Numbered from the stretch's first letter, positions 47,014-56,516 are shown. The stretch is DNA of 64,000 nt from Paenibacillus sp. W2I17 (GCF_030815985.1 NZ_JAUSXM010000001.1:2108001-2172000); one strand, 5' to 3'. Notes: generated by a model not told the origin, from the sequence alone. Program-made: numbers and translations.

Positions 47014-47877
47014 TTAATAGGGAGCTTCCATAGAAAAACGTCCCATTTTACCCGCGCGCAGTTCACGCAGAAATGCTCGTGATGCCTTTTCCAGATCAAT
47101 GCGTCCACCGCTTACAACACAACCACGGATACGGCCGACTTGTTCCATAATCGCAATAACACTGTCTGAATCATCTGCATCCTTGGAGAACTCCTGAAGT
47201 CCGTATCTCTCTTCCAAAGCGTCCCAGTAATAACGCATCAGGTAACTGATTCCAAAAAAGGCGATATCCTCTGCATTCAGAATTTCCTCTTTGATCGCAC
47301 CAGTTACGGCAAGACGATAACCTACATTTTGATCTTCGAACTTAGGCCACAGAATACCTGGAGTATCCAATAACTCCATTTCTTTGCCTACCTTGATCCA
47401 CTGTTGCCCCTTCGTCACACCAGGACGATCTCCTGTTAACGCAATACTCCGTCCAGCCAGTCGATTAATCAGTGTTGATTTACCTACATTGGGAATCCCT
47501 ACGATCAACCCGCGAACCGCACGAGGATTAATCCCTTTAGCAATTTGACGGTCAATTTTTTCTTTAAGAAGAAGCTTGGCCTGCACGGGAATATCTTTAA
47601 CATTGGTTCCCGTCGAAGCATCCACAGGAAAAGCGGTAATTCCTTCTTTTTTGAAATATTCAATCCATTCTTGCGTCACTTTAGCATCTGCCAAATCTGA
47701 TTTGTTCAACAAAATCATCCGGGGTTTATCCAGCAATATTTCGTCAATCATCGGATTACGGCTGGAGACAGGCAGACGGGCATCCAATAGTTCGATGACC
47801 ACGTCGATGAGCTTTAACTTATCCTGAATCTGGCGTCTGGCTCGAGTCATATGACCTGGAAACCATTGTATCGTCAA
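47014..47877 (-). CDS. rbgA: RbgA (YlqF), ribosome biogenesis GTPase
   Basis: 287 aa, starting at TTG 47877 behind GAGGTG. Circularly permuted GTPase: G4 LLNKSDLAD comes before G1 [14 protein letters not shown] and G3 DTPGILWP. It promotes a late step of 50S subunit assembly. The TTG start gives [14 protein letters not shown], the usual N-terminus. Located between lepB and rnhB as in Bacillus. Confidence 0.96.
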   Translation of the reverse strand: MTIQWFPGHMTRARRQIQDKLKLIDVVIELLDARLPVSSRNPMIDEILLDKPRMILLNKSDLADAKVTQEWIEYFKKEGITAFPVDASTGTNVKDIPVQAKLLLKEKIDRQIAKGINPRAVRGLIVGIPNVGKSTLINRLAGRSIALTGDRPGVTKGQQWIKVGKEMELLDTPGILWPKFEDQNVGYRLAVTGAIKEEILNAEDIAFFGISYLMRYYWDALEERYGLQEFSKDADDSDSVIAIMEQVGRIRGCVVSGGRIDLEKASRAFLRELRAGKMGRFSMEAPY

Positions 47878-47907
47878 CTTGTCTTCACCTCATTATTTAC
47901 TTCAATT

Positions 47908-48528
47908 TCAGTGGTTGATCCACTTAATCTCACCGATCGGCCAGAAAATCACATCTGCACGACCAATAATATCTTTTAACGAAACATAACCGATCATACG
48001 GCTGTCTGTACTATTTGGACGGTTGTCTCCCATGACAAACACATGACCTGCAGGCACTTTGCCATCAGGGAACTGTTCATTCGGGAAATCCTTCACGTTA
48101 TAGGTTCCACCATTTGCTTCAGCTGCATCAATGGCTCCTTGAATATACGTTTCATCAACCTTTTTACCGTTAACCATCACGGTATCGTCCTGAACCTCAA
48201 CTGTATCACCTTCTACAGCAATAACACGTTTAATGAAATCTCGACCTTCGGATGGTACGTGGAAGACGATAACTTCACCGCGCTTCGGTTCTCTGATATC
48301 ATATAAGATCTCGTTGACAATCACACGTTCACCCGTTTCAAAGTTCGGCTGCATGGACGGACCGTCCACAACAAACGGCTTGAAGAGCAACCACCGAATC
48401 AGAATGACGAGAACTAATGCGATAACAATGGCTTTAAGCCATTCAACAATTTCATTTTTGGCTTTTTTGGATCGACTGTTTTTCTCTTCGGCAGGATTGC
48501 CCCGGTCATGTTGAACTTCTTGTTCCAT
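47908..48528 (-). CDS. lepB: Type I signal peptidase
   Basis: 206 aa. N-terminal membrane helix (AIVIALVLVILIRWLLFK), catalytic Ser in VDGPSMQPNF, catalytic Lys in RDFIKRVIAVEGD and box E GDNRPNSTDSR. It cleaves signal peptides of exported proteins on the outer face of the membrane. SD GAGAGGAAG. In Bacillus a similar gene (sipS-like) may stand here. Confidence 0.95.
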   Translation of the reverse strand: MEQEVQHDRGNPAEEKNSRSKKAKNEIVEWLKAIVIALVLVILIRWLLFKPFVVDGPSMQPNFETGERVIVNEILYDIREPKRGEVIVFHVPSEGRDFIKRVIAVEGDTVEVQDDTVMVNGKKVDETYIQGAIDAAEANGGTYNVKDFPNEQFPDGKVPAGHVFVMGDNRPNSTDSRMIGYVSLKDIIGRADVIFWPIGEIKWINH

Positions 48529-48698
48529 TCAAGATCTTCCTCTCTTCATAGTACATGTTTATAGCAGTACACACATCCAGCATTCTGTATCGTTCCAATA
48601 ACTCAATGGATGGATACAAAACATTCACATCAGTTATGTAATCTTTCACCAAGCATTACAGTACATTTAATCCACAATTCAAATGCCTTCAAGAGGTT

Positions 48699-48734
48699 GT
48701 TCAAAAAGTCGGTACTGAAACCGGTCTTTTGAAC
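48699..48734. repeat. Palindromic intergenic element
   Basis: GTTCAAAAAG.CGGT and ACCG..CTTTTGAAC form near-perfect arms around 6 nt. It has no good T tail, and similar GTTCAAAAAG palindromes are familiar from Paenibacillus intergenic regions, so it may be a dispersed repeat. Only one copy is in this window. Confidence 0.45.
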
Positions 48735-48838
48735 ACGCACTTCAATAACTGATTTTACAAGCCTCCCGGACTATTCACCGCATGTGTTGCCATACCATTT
48801 TACTCGGAAGTGTACCTCCGGTTCAACTTTTCCCGGAC

Positions 48839-48870
48839 AAAAACGAAAAGGGCTTGTCTCCAAGCCCTTC
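48839..48870 (-). terminator. Terminator after rplS
   Basis: AAGGGCTTG/CAAGCCCTT stem followed by TTTTCGTTTTT on the minus strand, just after the rplS stop. Confidence 0.9.
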
Positions 48871-48885
48871 CCGGTATCCGTTATA

Positions 48886-49227
48886 TTAACGAATTTCTTT
48901 AATTCTCGCTGCTTTACCGCGTAGTTCACGAAGATAATAAAGCTTCGCACGACGAACTTTACCACGGCGAGCCACTTCGATTCTATCGATTTTAGGGGAA
49001 TGAAGCGGGAAAGCTCTTTCCACACCTACACCGTAAGAAATTTTACGAACTGTAAAAGTCTCACTGATTCCACCACCACGGCGTTTAATCACAACACCTT
49101 CGAACAATTGGATACGCTCACGAGTTCCCTCGATTACCTTAACGTGCACTTTCAAAGTGTCACCAGGACGAAAACTCGGAATATCCTTACGAAGTTGTTC
49201 TTGTGTAATCGCTTGAACGATATTCAT
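48886..49227 (-). CDS. rplS: 50S ribosomal protein L19
   Basis: 113 aa. [40 protein letters not shown] and the basic C-terminus [20 protein letters not shown] are the family hallmarks. L19 lies at the 30S-50S interface. Strong SD GGAGGGAG. Own promoter, leader and terminator. Confidence 0.98.
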   Translation of the reverse strand: MNIVQAITQEQLRKDIPSFRPGDTLKVHVKVIEGTRERIQLFEGVVIKRRGGGISETFTVRKISYGVGVERAFPLHSPKIDRIEVARRGKVRRAKLYYLRELRGKAARIKEIR

Positions 49228-49230
49228 CTA

Positions 49231-49325
49231 TGACTCCCTCCTTCCGTACAGGCGTTCATACTTCTTCCAGAGATCACCTTGTCTCCTTCATTATCCATAG
49301 AGGACCGCCGTATTCCACATAACAG
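49231..49325 (-). ncRNA. Candidate L19 ribosomal protein leader
   Basis: The mRNA leader between the promoter and rplS can form a helix from GGCGGTC and GAACGCC enclosing a smaller AGA..TCT stem, with a following GGAAGGAGGGAG SD. An autoregulatory L19 leader is known upstream of rplS in Bacillus-type Firmicutes. Assigned from position and pairing only. Confidence 0.5.
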
Positions 49326-49329
49326 ACTT

Positions 49330-49358
49330 ATTGTATCACGCAGCATATCAAAACACAA
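49330..49358 (-). promoter_or_regulatory. Candidate sigma-A promoter for rplS
   Basis: -35 TTGTGT, 17-nt spacer, extended -10 TGATACAAT. It starts transcription about 95-100 nt before rplS, which fits the leader. Confidence 0.6.
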
Positions 49359-49514
49359 GAGAAATTAAACAAATGCCTATTGATCAATCAGCAATGCTGA
49401 TACTCATCCATCTCATGTTGACTTCATTCTAAAATACATTCTCTCATATGGACCGTGAATCAACGCTCTCATCTGCGAGTCAACCTGATACAGGAAAAAA
49501 TACTGTAACTTCCA

Positions 49515-49541
49515 TTGTAGAAATATCGTCTATGATATAAC
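49515..49541 (+). promoter_or_regulatory. Candidate promoter for the deacetylase gene
   Basis: Extended -10 TGATATAAC with a TTGTAG -35-like element only 15 nt upstream. It lies about 36 nt before the start codon of the plus-strand gene. Confidence 0.4.
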
Positions 49542-49576
49542 TTATTGACCACTTTAAAAGGAGAATCCCAAGACTC

Positions 49577-50542
49577 ATGAAATATTGGAAAAAGATCACA
49601 CTTGCCCTACTCGCCATGCTCACATGCTTCATTACACTATATTCATATGCCGTAACTCATCCAACGAATGCACTGTCACACAAAGCCTGCACTTCCTGGG
49701 ACATAGTCAAACGCAAAGCATTCGAGCTGTCACACACTGACTTCTCTAACCAATCTGCGCTGGATCGTTCTACCTTCCAGATTGAACAAGGTACCGCTAC
49801 AGAAGTTCCTGTGCTGATGTATCATTACATAGAGCCCAAATTGAATAATCACGAGACAGATAATAAATCCATCATTAATCTGGAGGATTTTGAGCAAAAT
49901 ATGAAATACCTGCATGATGAAGGCTACCGGACAATTTCACTGGATCAGCTTGAACAATATGTTAATGGAAAGTTATCCTTACCACAGAAGTCCATTGTAA
50001 TTACCTTTGATGACGGATACCAGAACAATTATACTCTAGCTTACCCTGTGCTTCAGAAATATAATTTTCATGCCTCGCTGTTTGTCATAGGCAGTAAAAT
50101 TCAGGATCAGCCTTCGGTATTTGAGCCCGCCATCAACAGTTTCATCTCCAAGCCAGAGATGCAGGCGGCAACTGACGTATTTGAATTTAACAGCCATACC
50201 TATAACCTGCATCATAAGGGATTTATGCGCTGTGGGAACAGCGTACCTGTCGGTCTGGACACCAGTCTTCTGGATGATGATATCCAGCATATGAAGGAAA
50301 CCGGAATAGACACACCTTATTTAGCCTATCCTTTTGGTTATACCAGCACACAGATGATCTACAAGTTACAGCAACATGGATATCGCATGGCTTTTACCGT
50401 AAAGTCTGGATTTGTGCATCCAGGAGATCATCCCATGAAGCTGCCTCGCTTGACGGTCACGACAGGTACTGATTTGGCGACCTTGCTTCAACCCGAATCC
50501 AGTCCGCAGAACGAATTACCTGCATCGGAGAATGATAAGTAA
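49577..50542 (+). CDS. Polysaccharide deacetylase family protein
   Basis: 321 aa. One N-terminal hydrophobic segment (ITLALLAMLTCFITLYSYAV) acts as signal or anchor. NodB-type domain: VPVLMYHYIEP, the catalytic/metal Asp motif VITFDDGYQNN, the metal His motif in FNSHTYNLHH and the LAYPFGYTS loop. It probably removes acetyl groups from peptidoglycan or an exopolysaccharide at the cell surface. Plus strand, convergent with the next gene (3 nt apart). AAGGAG lies 12-14 nt before the ATG. Not in this place in B. subtilis. Confidence 0.88.
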   Translation: MKYWKKITLALLAMLTCFITLYSYAVTHPTNALSHKACTSWDIVKRKAFELSHTDFSNQSALDRSTFQIEQGTATEVPVLMYHYIEPKLNNHETDNKSIINLEDFEQNMKYLHDEGYRTISLDQLEQYVNGKLSLPQKSIVITFDDGYQNNYTLAYPVLQKYNFHASLFVIGSKIQDQPSVFEPAINSFISKPEMQAATDVFEFNSHTYNLHHKGFMRCGNSVPVGLDTSLLDDDIQHMKETGIDTPYLAYPFGYTSTQMIYKLQQHGYRMAFTVKSGFVHPGDHPMKLPRLTVTTGTDLATLLQPESSPQNELPASENDK

Positions 50543-50545
50543 AAC

Positions 50546-51793
50546 CTAGATTTTAACTTCACCGCCCGGATACAGAGTCGAGCTATACAGCCTTTTTAGC
50601 TGTGGCTTGGCTCTTTTTGCATCGGTAAGTGATAATGTCATCGGAGAGCTGGAATACATCACTGCTTTCTCTGCGTCATAGATGATGATCTGTTCTTTCC
50701 CCGTCTGAACCAGGTCTGCATGTACCGCATATCCCTCTTTCGGGAATTCAGTAACCGTTTTCATATCTCCATCTACCAAAGAAGGCAACACATCTCCACC
50801 TCTGCGATACGCCAAAATATAATCGAGTCCACCTTCATCCCAGTTACATACAGGCTCTATAATGGTTAACCAGCCACGAGTCGTGCGGTTTTCTTTCCAT
50901 ATTTCTTTCCCAGCGCTATCCAGCATGAACATTCCATCCTTACCATGCTCATCCCCCCGGACAATCCGGTCCAGACCTGCAATCTGTAAACCTTCCATTC
51001 CAGTACAAAAATGGCCTAACGCAATATGCTGTGATTCAATCGAGTCTTCATAACGCCACTTCTCATTACCGTAGCGGTCCATCATGACCGTAACACTGCC
51101 ACCGATAACAACCTCAACTTCCCCATCACCGTCAACGTCTCCAAACCATATACAGTCAGCATGATCATCGAGATTATGACAAGTCCATAATAACGTCCCA
51201 TCATGATCCAGCATGTCATATCCGGCCATCACTTCATCTTTCCCATCTCCATCGATGTCATATACCCATGGAAAATGTCCCGGATTCCCTTCATGCTTCC
51301 ATAACAAATTAAAATCATGATCGAGTGCCCATAACGTCTTATAGCGGTCTTTCAGTATAATGTCCATTCTCTGCTGGTTACCCGTCAGGTTGGCGAGAAT
51401 AATGCAGTCATGTGCTTCATCCCCTGGCAGACCACGTGTTTCTTTGATCTCTCCGGTCCGGCCATCCAACACGAGAAATTGTTTGTCCATGACACACAAC
51501 ACTTCATTATTTCCATCTCCATCCCAATCTGCGATCTGAGCGGGATAGTCTGAACCCGGACCACCTGCATCGGGATCAGGAGTTCCAACCTGCCATAGTA
51601 ATGTTCCTTCCAGATCAAACGCAGTCAAACAACATACCTGATGCGGGACATACCGATCGTCTATACCCCCATCTGCCTGTACCAGCAACATTTCAAGTCT
51701 GCCATCCCCATTCAAATCTCCCAAAAGCATTTTGCAGCGTTCTCCAGCTTCGCTAATATCTACTCTGGCGATTTCATAAGGCTGATTGCTCAT
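50546..51793 (-). CDS. FG-GAP/VCBS repeat protein, cytoplasmic
   Basis: 415 aa from ATG 51793 behind GAGGAGG; the frame is open to 51826. At least four Ca-binding-type DxDxDG loops in beta-propeller repeats: GDLNGDGRLEM, DWDGDGNNEV, DIDGDGKDEV and DVDGDGEVEV. Unusually for this fold no signal peptide is seen. Related propellers occur in rhamnogalacturonan lyases and in integrin-like proteins, but no lyase catalytic part is evident. Function unknown. Confidence 0.75.
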   Translation of the reverse strand: MSNQPYEIARVDISEAGERCKMLLGDLNGDGRLEMLLVQADGGIDDRYVPHQVCCLTAFDLEGTLLWQVGTPDPDAGGPGSDYPAQIADWDGDGNNEVLCVMDKQFLVLDGRTGEIKETRGLPGDEAHDCIILANLTGNQQRMDIILKDRYKTLWALDHDFNLLWKHEGNPGHFPWVYDIDGDGKDEVMAGYDMLDHDGTLLWTCHNLDDHADCIWFGDVDGDGEVEVVIGGSVTVMMDRYGNEKWRYEDSIESQHIALGHFCTGMEGLQIAGLDRIVRGDEHGKDGMFMLDSAGKEIWKENRTTRGWLTIIEPVCNWDEGGLDYILAYRRGGDVLPSLVDGDMKTVTEFPKEGYAVHADLVQTGKEQIIIYDAEKAVMYSSSPMTLSLTDAKRAKPQLKRLYSSTLYPGGEVKI

Positions 51794-51949
51794 CATCTTC
51801 CTCCTCAGCTTATCGTTGTTATTCAAATCCAGCTGAGTTCACCATAAAGAAAACCCCTTATTTTTACAACCATATTTTGTGGTCATGCAAAAATGTTCAA
51901 AGCTGCAAAAAAGTGTCTGCCTTCAAAACACACAATTTAAACGCATGAT

Positions 51950-52321
51950 TTACTGCCACTCTAAGAACTCAAGACGATTACCAAAAGGATCATTTATATA
52001 GAAACGTCTTACACCTTCATCTATCCTTGCTTCGTCATCGACAATATGAATTTGGTTATGAATGAGATGATCACGTAACTGATCCAAATGTTGTACATGA
52101 AATGCCGGATGAGCTTTTGTGGCGGGAATAAAATCTTTTTGTACCCCTATATGCACTTGGTGTCAGCCACACTCGAACCATACACCACCCCGTTTTCTCA
52201 GAATTTCAGGTTTGGGAATCTCCGTCCAGCCCAGTACTTTATTGAAAAAATGACGCGCCTCCGCTTCACAACCTTCTGGTGCTGCGAGCTGAATATGATC
52301 AAGACCAATAATATTGTACAT
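51950..52321 (-). pseudogene. Glyoxalase/bleomycin-resistance family gene with internal stop
   Basis: From ATG 52321 the frame gives MYNIIGLDHIQLAAPEGCEA and GGVWFECG, then TGA at 52163-52165, then HQVHIGVQKDF and a C-terminal half ending NDPFGNRLEFLEWQ. Without the TGA the product would be a normal 123-aa VOC-fold protein (metal ligands His9, His after the stop, Glu near the end). A single substitution could explain it. Real pseudogene or sequence error. Confidence 0.8.
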
Positions 52322-52426
52322 TCATACACCGCCTTTTGTTTCACTTAATGAAACTAAGTTTCATTAATTATATTTTCATTTTATAGAATATACCAATAAA
52401 AATCCAGTATTCTTTTCAATGTACAC

Positions 52427-52463
52427 AAAAAAAGCCAACCTGTGGGTATCAAGGTTGGCCTTT
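52427..52463 (-). terminator. Terminator after trmD
   Basis: GGCCAACCT/AGGTTGGC stem with seven T on the minus strand and a weaker tail on the plus strand. It ends the ylxM-to-trmD transcript. Confidence 0.9.
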
Positions 52464-52507
52464 TGCAACTCTGGAAATTTAATATTTACGTGTTTATACG
52501 ATTATAC

Positions 52508-53275
52508 TTACTCTGTGCCATTTTCACGGTTTGAGCGTATCTTTTTCAGCCAAACTCGCTCTTTATCCGTCAAATCAGCCATTTCCAACATCTCCGGTCT
52601 GCGCTCCAGCGTACGAAGCAACGACTGTTCTCTGCGCCATGCCTCAATGTTCAGGTGATGTCCCGACAACAGCATATCCGGTACTTTCATGCCCCTAAAC
52701 TCGGGTGGACGTGTGTAGTGTGGATATTCGAGGAGTCCAGTACTGAATGAATCCGTCACAGCACTTGTCTCATTGCCAAGCACACCGGGTATAAGACGTA
52801 CGATGCTGTCGATCGCAACCATAGCAGGTAACTCCCCACCCGTGAGTACGTAATCACCTATAGATAGTTCATCCGTCACGAGAAATTCGCGGATGCGCTC
52901 ATCGTAACCTTCATAATGTCCGCATATAAAAATCAGATGATCTTCTTGAACAAGTTCTTCTGCTTTTTTCTGTGTAAACGTCTCACCTTGCGGACACATT
53001 AGAATGATACGTGGAGGTTTCATCGATGCCGCAGCTTCTCCGCGTTGCTCCAGAACATCTTCTACAGCAGCAAAGATCGGATCTGGTTTTAGCACCATAC
53101 CTCCGCCTCCGCCGTATGGAGCATCATCTACTGTATTATGTTTATTGGTCGCATAATTACGGAAGTTGGTTGCACCGAGGGACACCAGCCCCTTCGTTTG
53201 GGCTTTACCCAGAATGCTTGCTCCGAACACACCGTCAAACATCTCCGGGAATAGCGTTAATACATCCACTTTCAT
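52508..53275 (-). CDS. trmD: tRNA (guanine-37-N1) methyltransferase
   Basis: 255 aa. SPOUT trefoil-knot enzyme: [56 protein letters not shown] and [12 protein letters not shown]. It methylates G37 next to the anticodon using AdoMet and prevents frameshifting. It starts 1 nt after the rimM stop. Confidence 0.98.
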   Translation of the reverse strand: MKVDVLTLFPEMFDGVFGASILGKAQTKGLVSLGATNFRNYATNKHNTVDDAPYGGGGGMVLKPDPIFAAVEDVLEQRGEAAASMKPPRIILMCPQGETFTQKKAEELVQEDHLIFICGHYEGYDERIREFLVTDELSIGDYVLTGGELPAMVAIDSIVRLIPGVLGNETSAVTDSFSTGLLEYPHYTRPPEFRGMKVPDMLLSGHHLNIEAWRREQSLLRTLERRPEMLEMADLTDKERVWLKKIRSNRENGTE

Positions 53276-53276
53276 G

Positions 53277-53789
53277 TTACAGCAGCCCTTCCATCAGGTG
53301 AATCTTCACTTGCTTCTGTTCGATGTCCACATCAAGTACTACATCATCAATAACGGGAATCAGCACTTCCTTACCTGCTGGCGTTTTGACAACCCATACA
53401 TCATTGGCACCCGGAGTCAAAATTTCAGAGATGGTTCCGAGCGTTTCACCCTCTTCGGTGATGACCGAACACCCAACGATTTGATGGAAGTAGTATTCAC
53501 CTTCGTCCAGCTCAGCCAGGTTCTCTTTTAACACTTTGGCCATGCCACCTTTAAACTTTTCTACTTCATTAATATTGCCGTACTCTTTCAGACGAAGAAT
53601 ATACATATTTTTATGCAAACGTGAAGATTCCACGTTAACCATGACTGGATGATTATCTGGTGTAAAGAAAAACAACTCTGCATTTTTCGCGAAACGCACT
53701 TCCGGGAAATCGGTTAAAGGCATGATTCTCACCTCACCACGAATTCCATGCGTATTAACGATTTTACCTACATTCATAAACTCTGCCAT
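53277..53789 (-). CDS. rimM: RimM, 16S rRNA processing protein
   Basis: 170 aa. N-terminal beta-barrel ([20 protein letters not shown]) and C-terminal PRC barrel ([20 protein letters not shown]). It helps mature the 30S head and binds S19. SD AGGAGG. A repeat element (53869-53980) lies upstream where Bacillus has ylqD. Confidence 0.97.
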   Translation of the reverse strand: MAEFMNVGKIVNTHGIRGEVRIMPLTDFPEVRFAKNAELFFFTPDNHPVMVNVESSRLHKNMYILRLKEYGNINEVEKFKGGMAKVLKENLAELDEGEYYFHQIVGCSVITEEGETLGTISEILTPGANDVWVVKTPAGKEVLIPVIDDVVLDVDIEQKQVKIHLMEGLL

Positions 53790-53868
53790 ATTTCCTCCTA
53801 CGAAATTAAATCAAACTAAACAGCTACTTCGACTCTCGTACGGTCGTTCCGGCGACGGTTCGTTCTTT

Positions 53869-53980
53869 CGATCGCTGTTACCCCCTCATTTTTCGAACTT
53901 ACTTTAAAAGGTGAAAATGAGGTGATAAAGGCGAACGCTAACGCTTCTCCAGAATCGATCCCGTCCCCTGCACTGCTCCG
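53869..53980. repeat. Dispersed intergenic repeat, copy A
   Basis: Starts CGATCGCT-TTACCCCC--ATTTTT and contains GAAAAT--GGTGATAA-GG-GCG, which pair into a hairpin, followed by GCTTCTCC-GAATC and CTGCACT. The same ordered blocks occur at 62319-62455. It lies inside the operon between khpA and rimM. Confidence 0.7.
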
Positions 53981-54047
53981 AAGTCACTCATACCCAAAAA
54001 TATTTTAATTCAATATCTAATCCAACCTATTAAGTTCAGCATGCACG

Positions 54048-54081
54048 AAAAGGGGCTAGGACATGCATCCTAACCCCCTTT
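54048..54081 (-). terminator. Hairpin after khpA
   Basis: AAAGGGGGTTAGGA/TCCTAGCCCCTTTT stem right after the khpA stop. The T tail is short (CTTTTCG), so it may attenuate rather than end transcription into rimM-trmD. Confidence 0.55.
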
Positions 54082-54090
54082 CGTATATCT

Positions 54091-54321
54091 TTAAGATATG
54101 ATATCAACGGTAACCCGTTTATCCATCTTAACTGCTGCTGATGTGACGACCGTACGAAGTGATTTCGCGATTCGTCCCTGTTTACCAATTACCTTCCCGA
54201 CATCGTCAGGATGAACGGTTAACTCATAAACGACAAGCCGGTCTTTCTCAACCGTCCGAACCGCCACATCTTCCGGATGATCGACTAAAGCCTTAGCAAT
54301 TATGCTTACTAATTCTTCCAT
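54091..54321 (-). CDS. khpA: KhpA (YlqC), KH-domain RNA-binding protein
   Basis: 76 aa single type II KH domain with the GxxG loop in VGKVIGKQGRIAKSLR. KhpA with KhpB binds small RNAs and affects cell division and size in other Firmicutes. SD GGAGGG. Lies 23 nt after rpsP. Confidence 0.95.
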   Translation of the reverse strand: MEELVSIIAKALVDHPEDVAVRTVEKDRLVVYELTVHPDDVGKVIGKQGRIAKSLRTVVTSAAVKMDKRVTVDIIS

Positions 54322-54344
54322 AGATGACCCTCCGAATCAGCACT

Positions 54345-54617
54345 TTATTTAGATAATTTAGACTCGTGGAACTTCTTCATCACGCCCGCTTTGCTAAGCA
54401 AGTTGCGGACAGTGTCAGATGCTTGTGCACCGTTTTGAAGCCATGCCAATGCTTTATCTTCATCGATCTTAACAACAGCCGGTTGTTCAACCGGGTTGTA
54501 GTAACCGATCTCCTCGATAAAACGACCGTCACGTGGGGAACGGGAATCCGATACCACTACGCGGTAGAAAGGAGCTTTGTGAGCACCCATACGTTTCAGA
54601 CGAATACGAACTGCCAT
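54345..54617 (-). CDS. rpsP: 30S ribosomal protein S16
   Basis: 90 aa from ATG 54617 (AAGGAGGTG upstream); the frame opens at 54638 but the extra codons overlap the [22 protein letters not shown] and [20 protein letters not shown] are typical. S16 is an early-binding 30S protein. Confidence 0.98.
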   Translation of the reverse strand: MAVRIRLKRMGAHKAPFYRVVVSDSRSPRDGRFIEEIGYYNPVEQPAVVKIDEDKALAWLQNGAQASDTVRNLLSKAGVMKKFHESKLSK

Positions 54618-54670
54618 TTGAAAATTCACCTCCTTCAATGAAATCTGTATATGATCCAGCTTCGCTTAAA

Positions 54671-56048
54671 TCAACGGAAAGGAAACTTCATTCCTTTACC
54701 CATACCTTTAAGCTGCTTCATCGCTTTATTTTTGCCGCCTTTAGGTCCCATCATATCCGAGAACTGTTTCATCATGCGGCGCATCTCATCAAATTGCTTG
54801 ATCAGACGATTTACTTCAGCCAGAGATGTTCCGCTTCCGGTAGCAATACGCTTCCGACGGCTATGGTTGATCATGTCCGGGTTGCGTTTCTCCTCGGTCG
54901 TCATTGAGTAAACGATCGCTTCGATCCGGCCCATCTGTTTATCATCAACCTTCAGATCCTTGGCTTGTTTCATCTTGCCCATGCCGGGAATCATATCCAT
55001 GATCTGGTCGATTGGTCCCAGCTTTTTCACCTGATCCATCTGCTCCAGGAAATCTTCAAACGTGAATTCTGCATTACGCATCTTCCGTTCCATTTCCTTG
55101 GCTTTATCGGTATCAATGTTTAATTGTGCTTTCTCAATCAGAGATAACATATCACCCATACCGAGGATCCGTGAAGCCATACGTTCCGGGTGGAACGGCT
55201 CCAAAGCGTCAAGTTTCTCTCCAAGGGAAGCAAACTTGATTGGACAACCCGTAACGGCTTTGACGGAAAGCGCAGCACCACCACGAGTATCTCCATCCAG
55301 CTTTGTCAGGACAACCCCGGTCAGATTAAGCTGCTGGTTAAAGTGTTCTGCTACGTTAACCGCATCCTGACCTGTCATGCTGTCTACGACAAGCAGTACT
55401 TCATCTGGATTCACTACGCTGTGAATCTGGCGAAGTTCTTCCATCAATTCTTCATCAACATGCAGACGTCCAGCTGTATCGATAATAACATAGTCCATTA
55501 CCGTTATCTTTGGCATGTTGAAGACCTTGACGTGCGATCTCAACAGGGCTTGTCTGATCTCCCAGTGTGAAGACCGGCGCTTTGATCTGCTCGCCAAGTA
55601 CTTGCAATTGTTTGATCGCTGCCGGACGATAAATATCTCCTGCAACAAGCAATGGTCTGCTGTTTTGCTTTTGCAGCATTTTAGCCAGTTTACCCGATGT
55701 GGTTGTCTTACCAGCACCCTGCAAACCAACCATCATCAGCACCGTAGGCGGTTTGTTCGCTTTAGCCAGTTTCGCTTGGCTTCCACCCATCAAATCCGTT
55801 AGTTCCTTGTTAACGATGTCGATGATGACCATTCCTGGCGTGAAGCTCTCCATCACTTCTTTGCCAACAGCCTTCTCTTTCACCTTGGCGATGAATTCCT
55901 TGACCACTTTGAAGTTTACATCCGCTTCGAGCAATGCCAGACGTACCTCGCGCATAGCCTCGGCTACATCTTCATCAGACACCTTGCCTTTGCCGCGCAG
56001 CTTGCTGAACACATTCTGTAATCGGGTCGTTAATCCTTCAAATGCCAT
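54671..56048 (-). CDS. ffh: Ffh, signal recognition particle GTPase, frameshifted as read
   Basis: From ATG 56048 the first frame gives the N domain and G1 [15 protein letters not shown], then passes AKDNG and runs out of homology. A second frame resumes at [18 protein letters not shown] and ends at 54671 with the Met-rich M domain ([22 protein letters not shown]). Removing one A from GGTAATGG (plus-strand T at 55498-55499) joins them to 458 aa. Ffh binds 4.5S RNA and signal sequences and acts with FtsY. Being essential, it is almost certainly intact in the cell; sequence error is likely. Confidence 0.92.
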
Positions 56049-56110
56049 GATCCCACCTCCTTAAGCTTTAATACTGTTTTCAAGACCGATACGTTCCGCT
56101 CAGCCAATTT

Positions 56111-56461
56111 TCATTCACTAAGCTGAGCAACGATATCGTGTATTTGTTTGTTGTTATCAATGGAGACGCCTGCGCGTTCCAATGCATTTTGCAAATCTTC
56201 AAGATTGCGATTACGCCGTTCATGCTTTTCCAGCAAGCCCAGCTTGCTTTCGTAATTTTCCAGCACTTGTTCGGCACGCTTGATATGCTCGTATACCGCC
56301 TGGCGGCTGATCTCAAACTCGGCTGCAATTTCACCAAGTGAGAAATCGTCATGAAAGTAATACTTTAGAAAAGTCTGCTGTTTCTCGGTAAGTAACAATT
56401 CATAAAAAGCAAACAGCAAGTTAATCCGGTTTGTCTTCTCAAGCCGATTTTCTTGACTCAC
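56111..56461 (-). CDS. ylxM: YlxM family DNA-binding protein
   Basis: 116 aa, helix-turn-helix protein: EKQQTFLKYYFHDDFSLGEI followed by FEISRQAVYEHIKRAEQVLE. GTG start at 56461 with GGGAG upstream. In streptococci YlxM stimulates SRP GTPase activity; it is always next to ffh, as here. Confidence 0.95.
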   Translation of the reverse strand: MSQENRLEKTNRINLLFAFYELLLTEKQQTFLKYYFHDDFSLGEIAAEFEISRQAVYEHIKRAEQVLENYESKLGLLEKHERRNRNLEDLQNALERAGVSIDNNKQIHDIVAQLSE

Positions 56462-56516
56462 ATCGGGGCACTCCCTTCGTCAAGGAAAAACACTTTACAC
56501 TCTTGCAACGTTCCTA

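Larger units (their letters stand above)
48529..48885. other. Intergenic region between rplS and lepB
   Basis: 357 nt with no gene. It holds the rplS terminator (48839-48870) and a separate palindromic element (48699-48734). lepB probably starts from a promoter in 48540-48690, which I cannot pick out with confidence. Confidence 0.4.
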
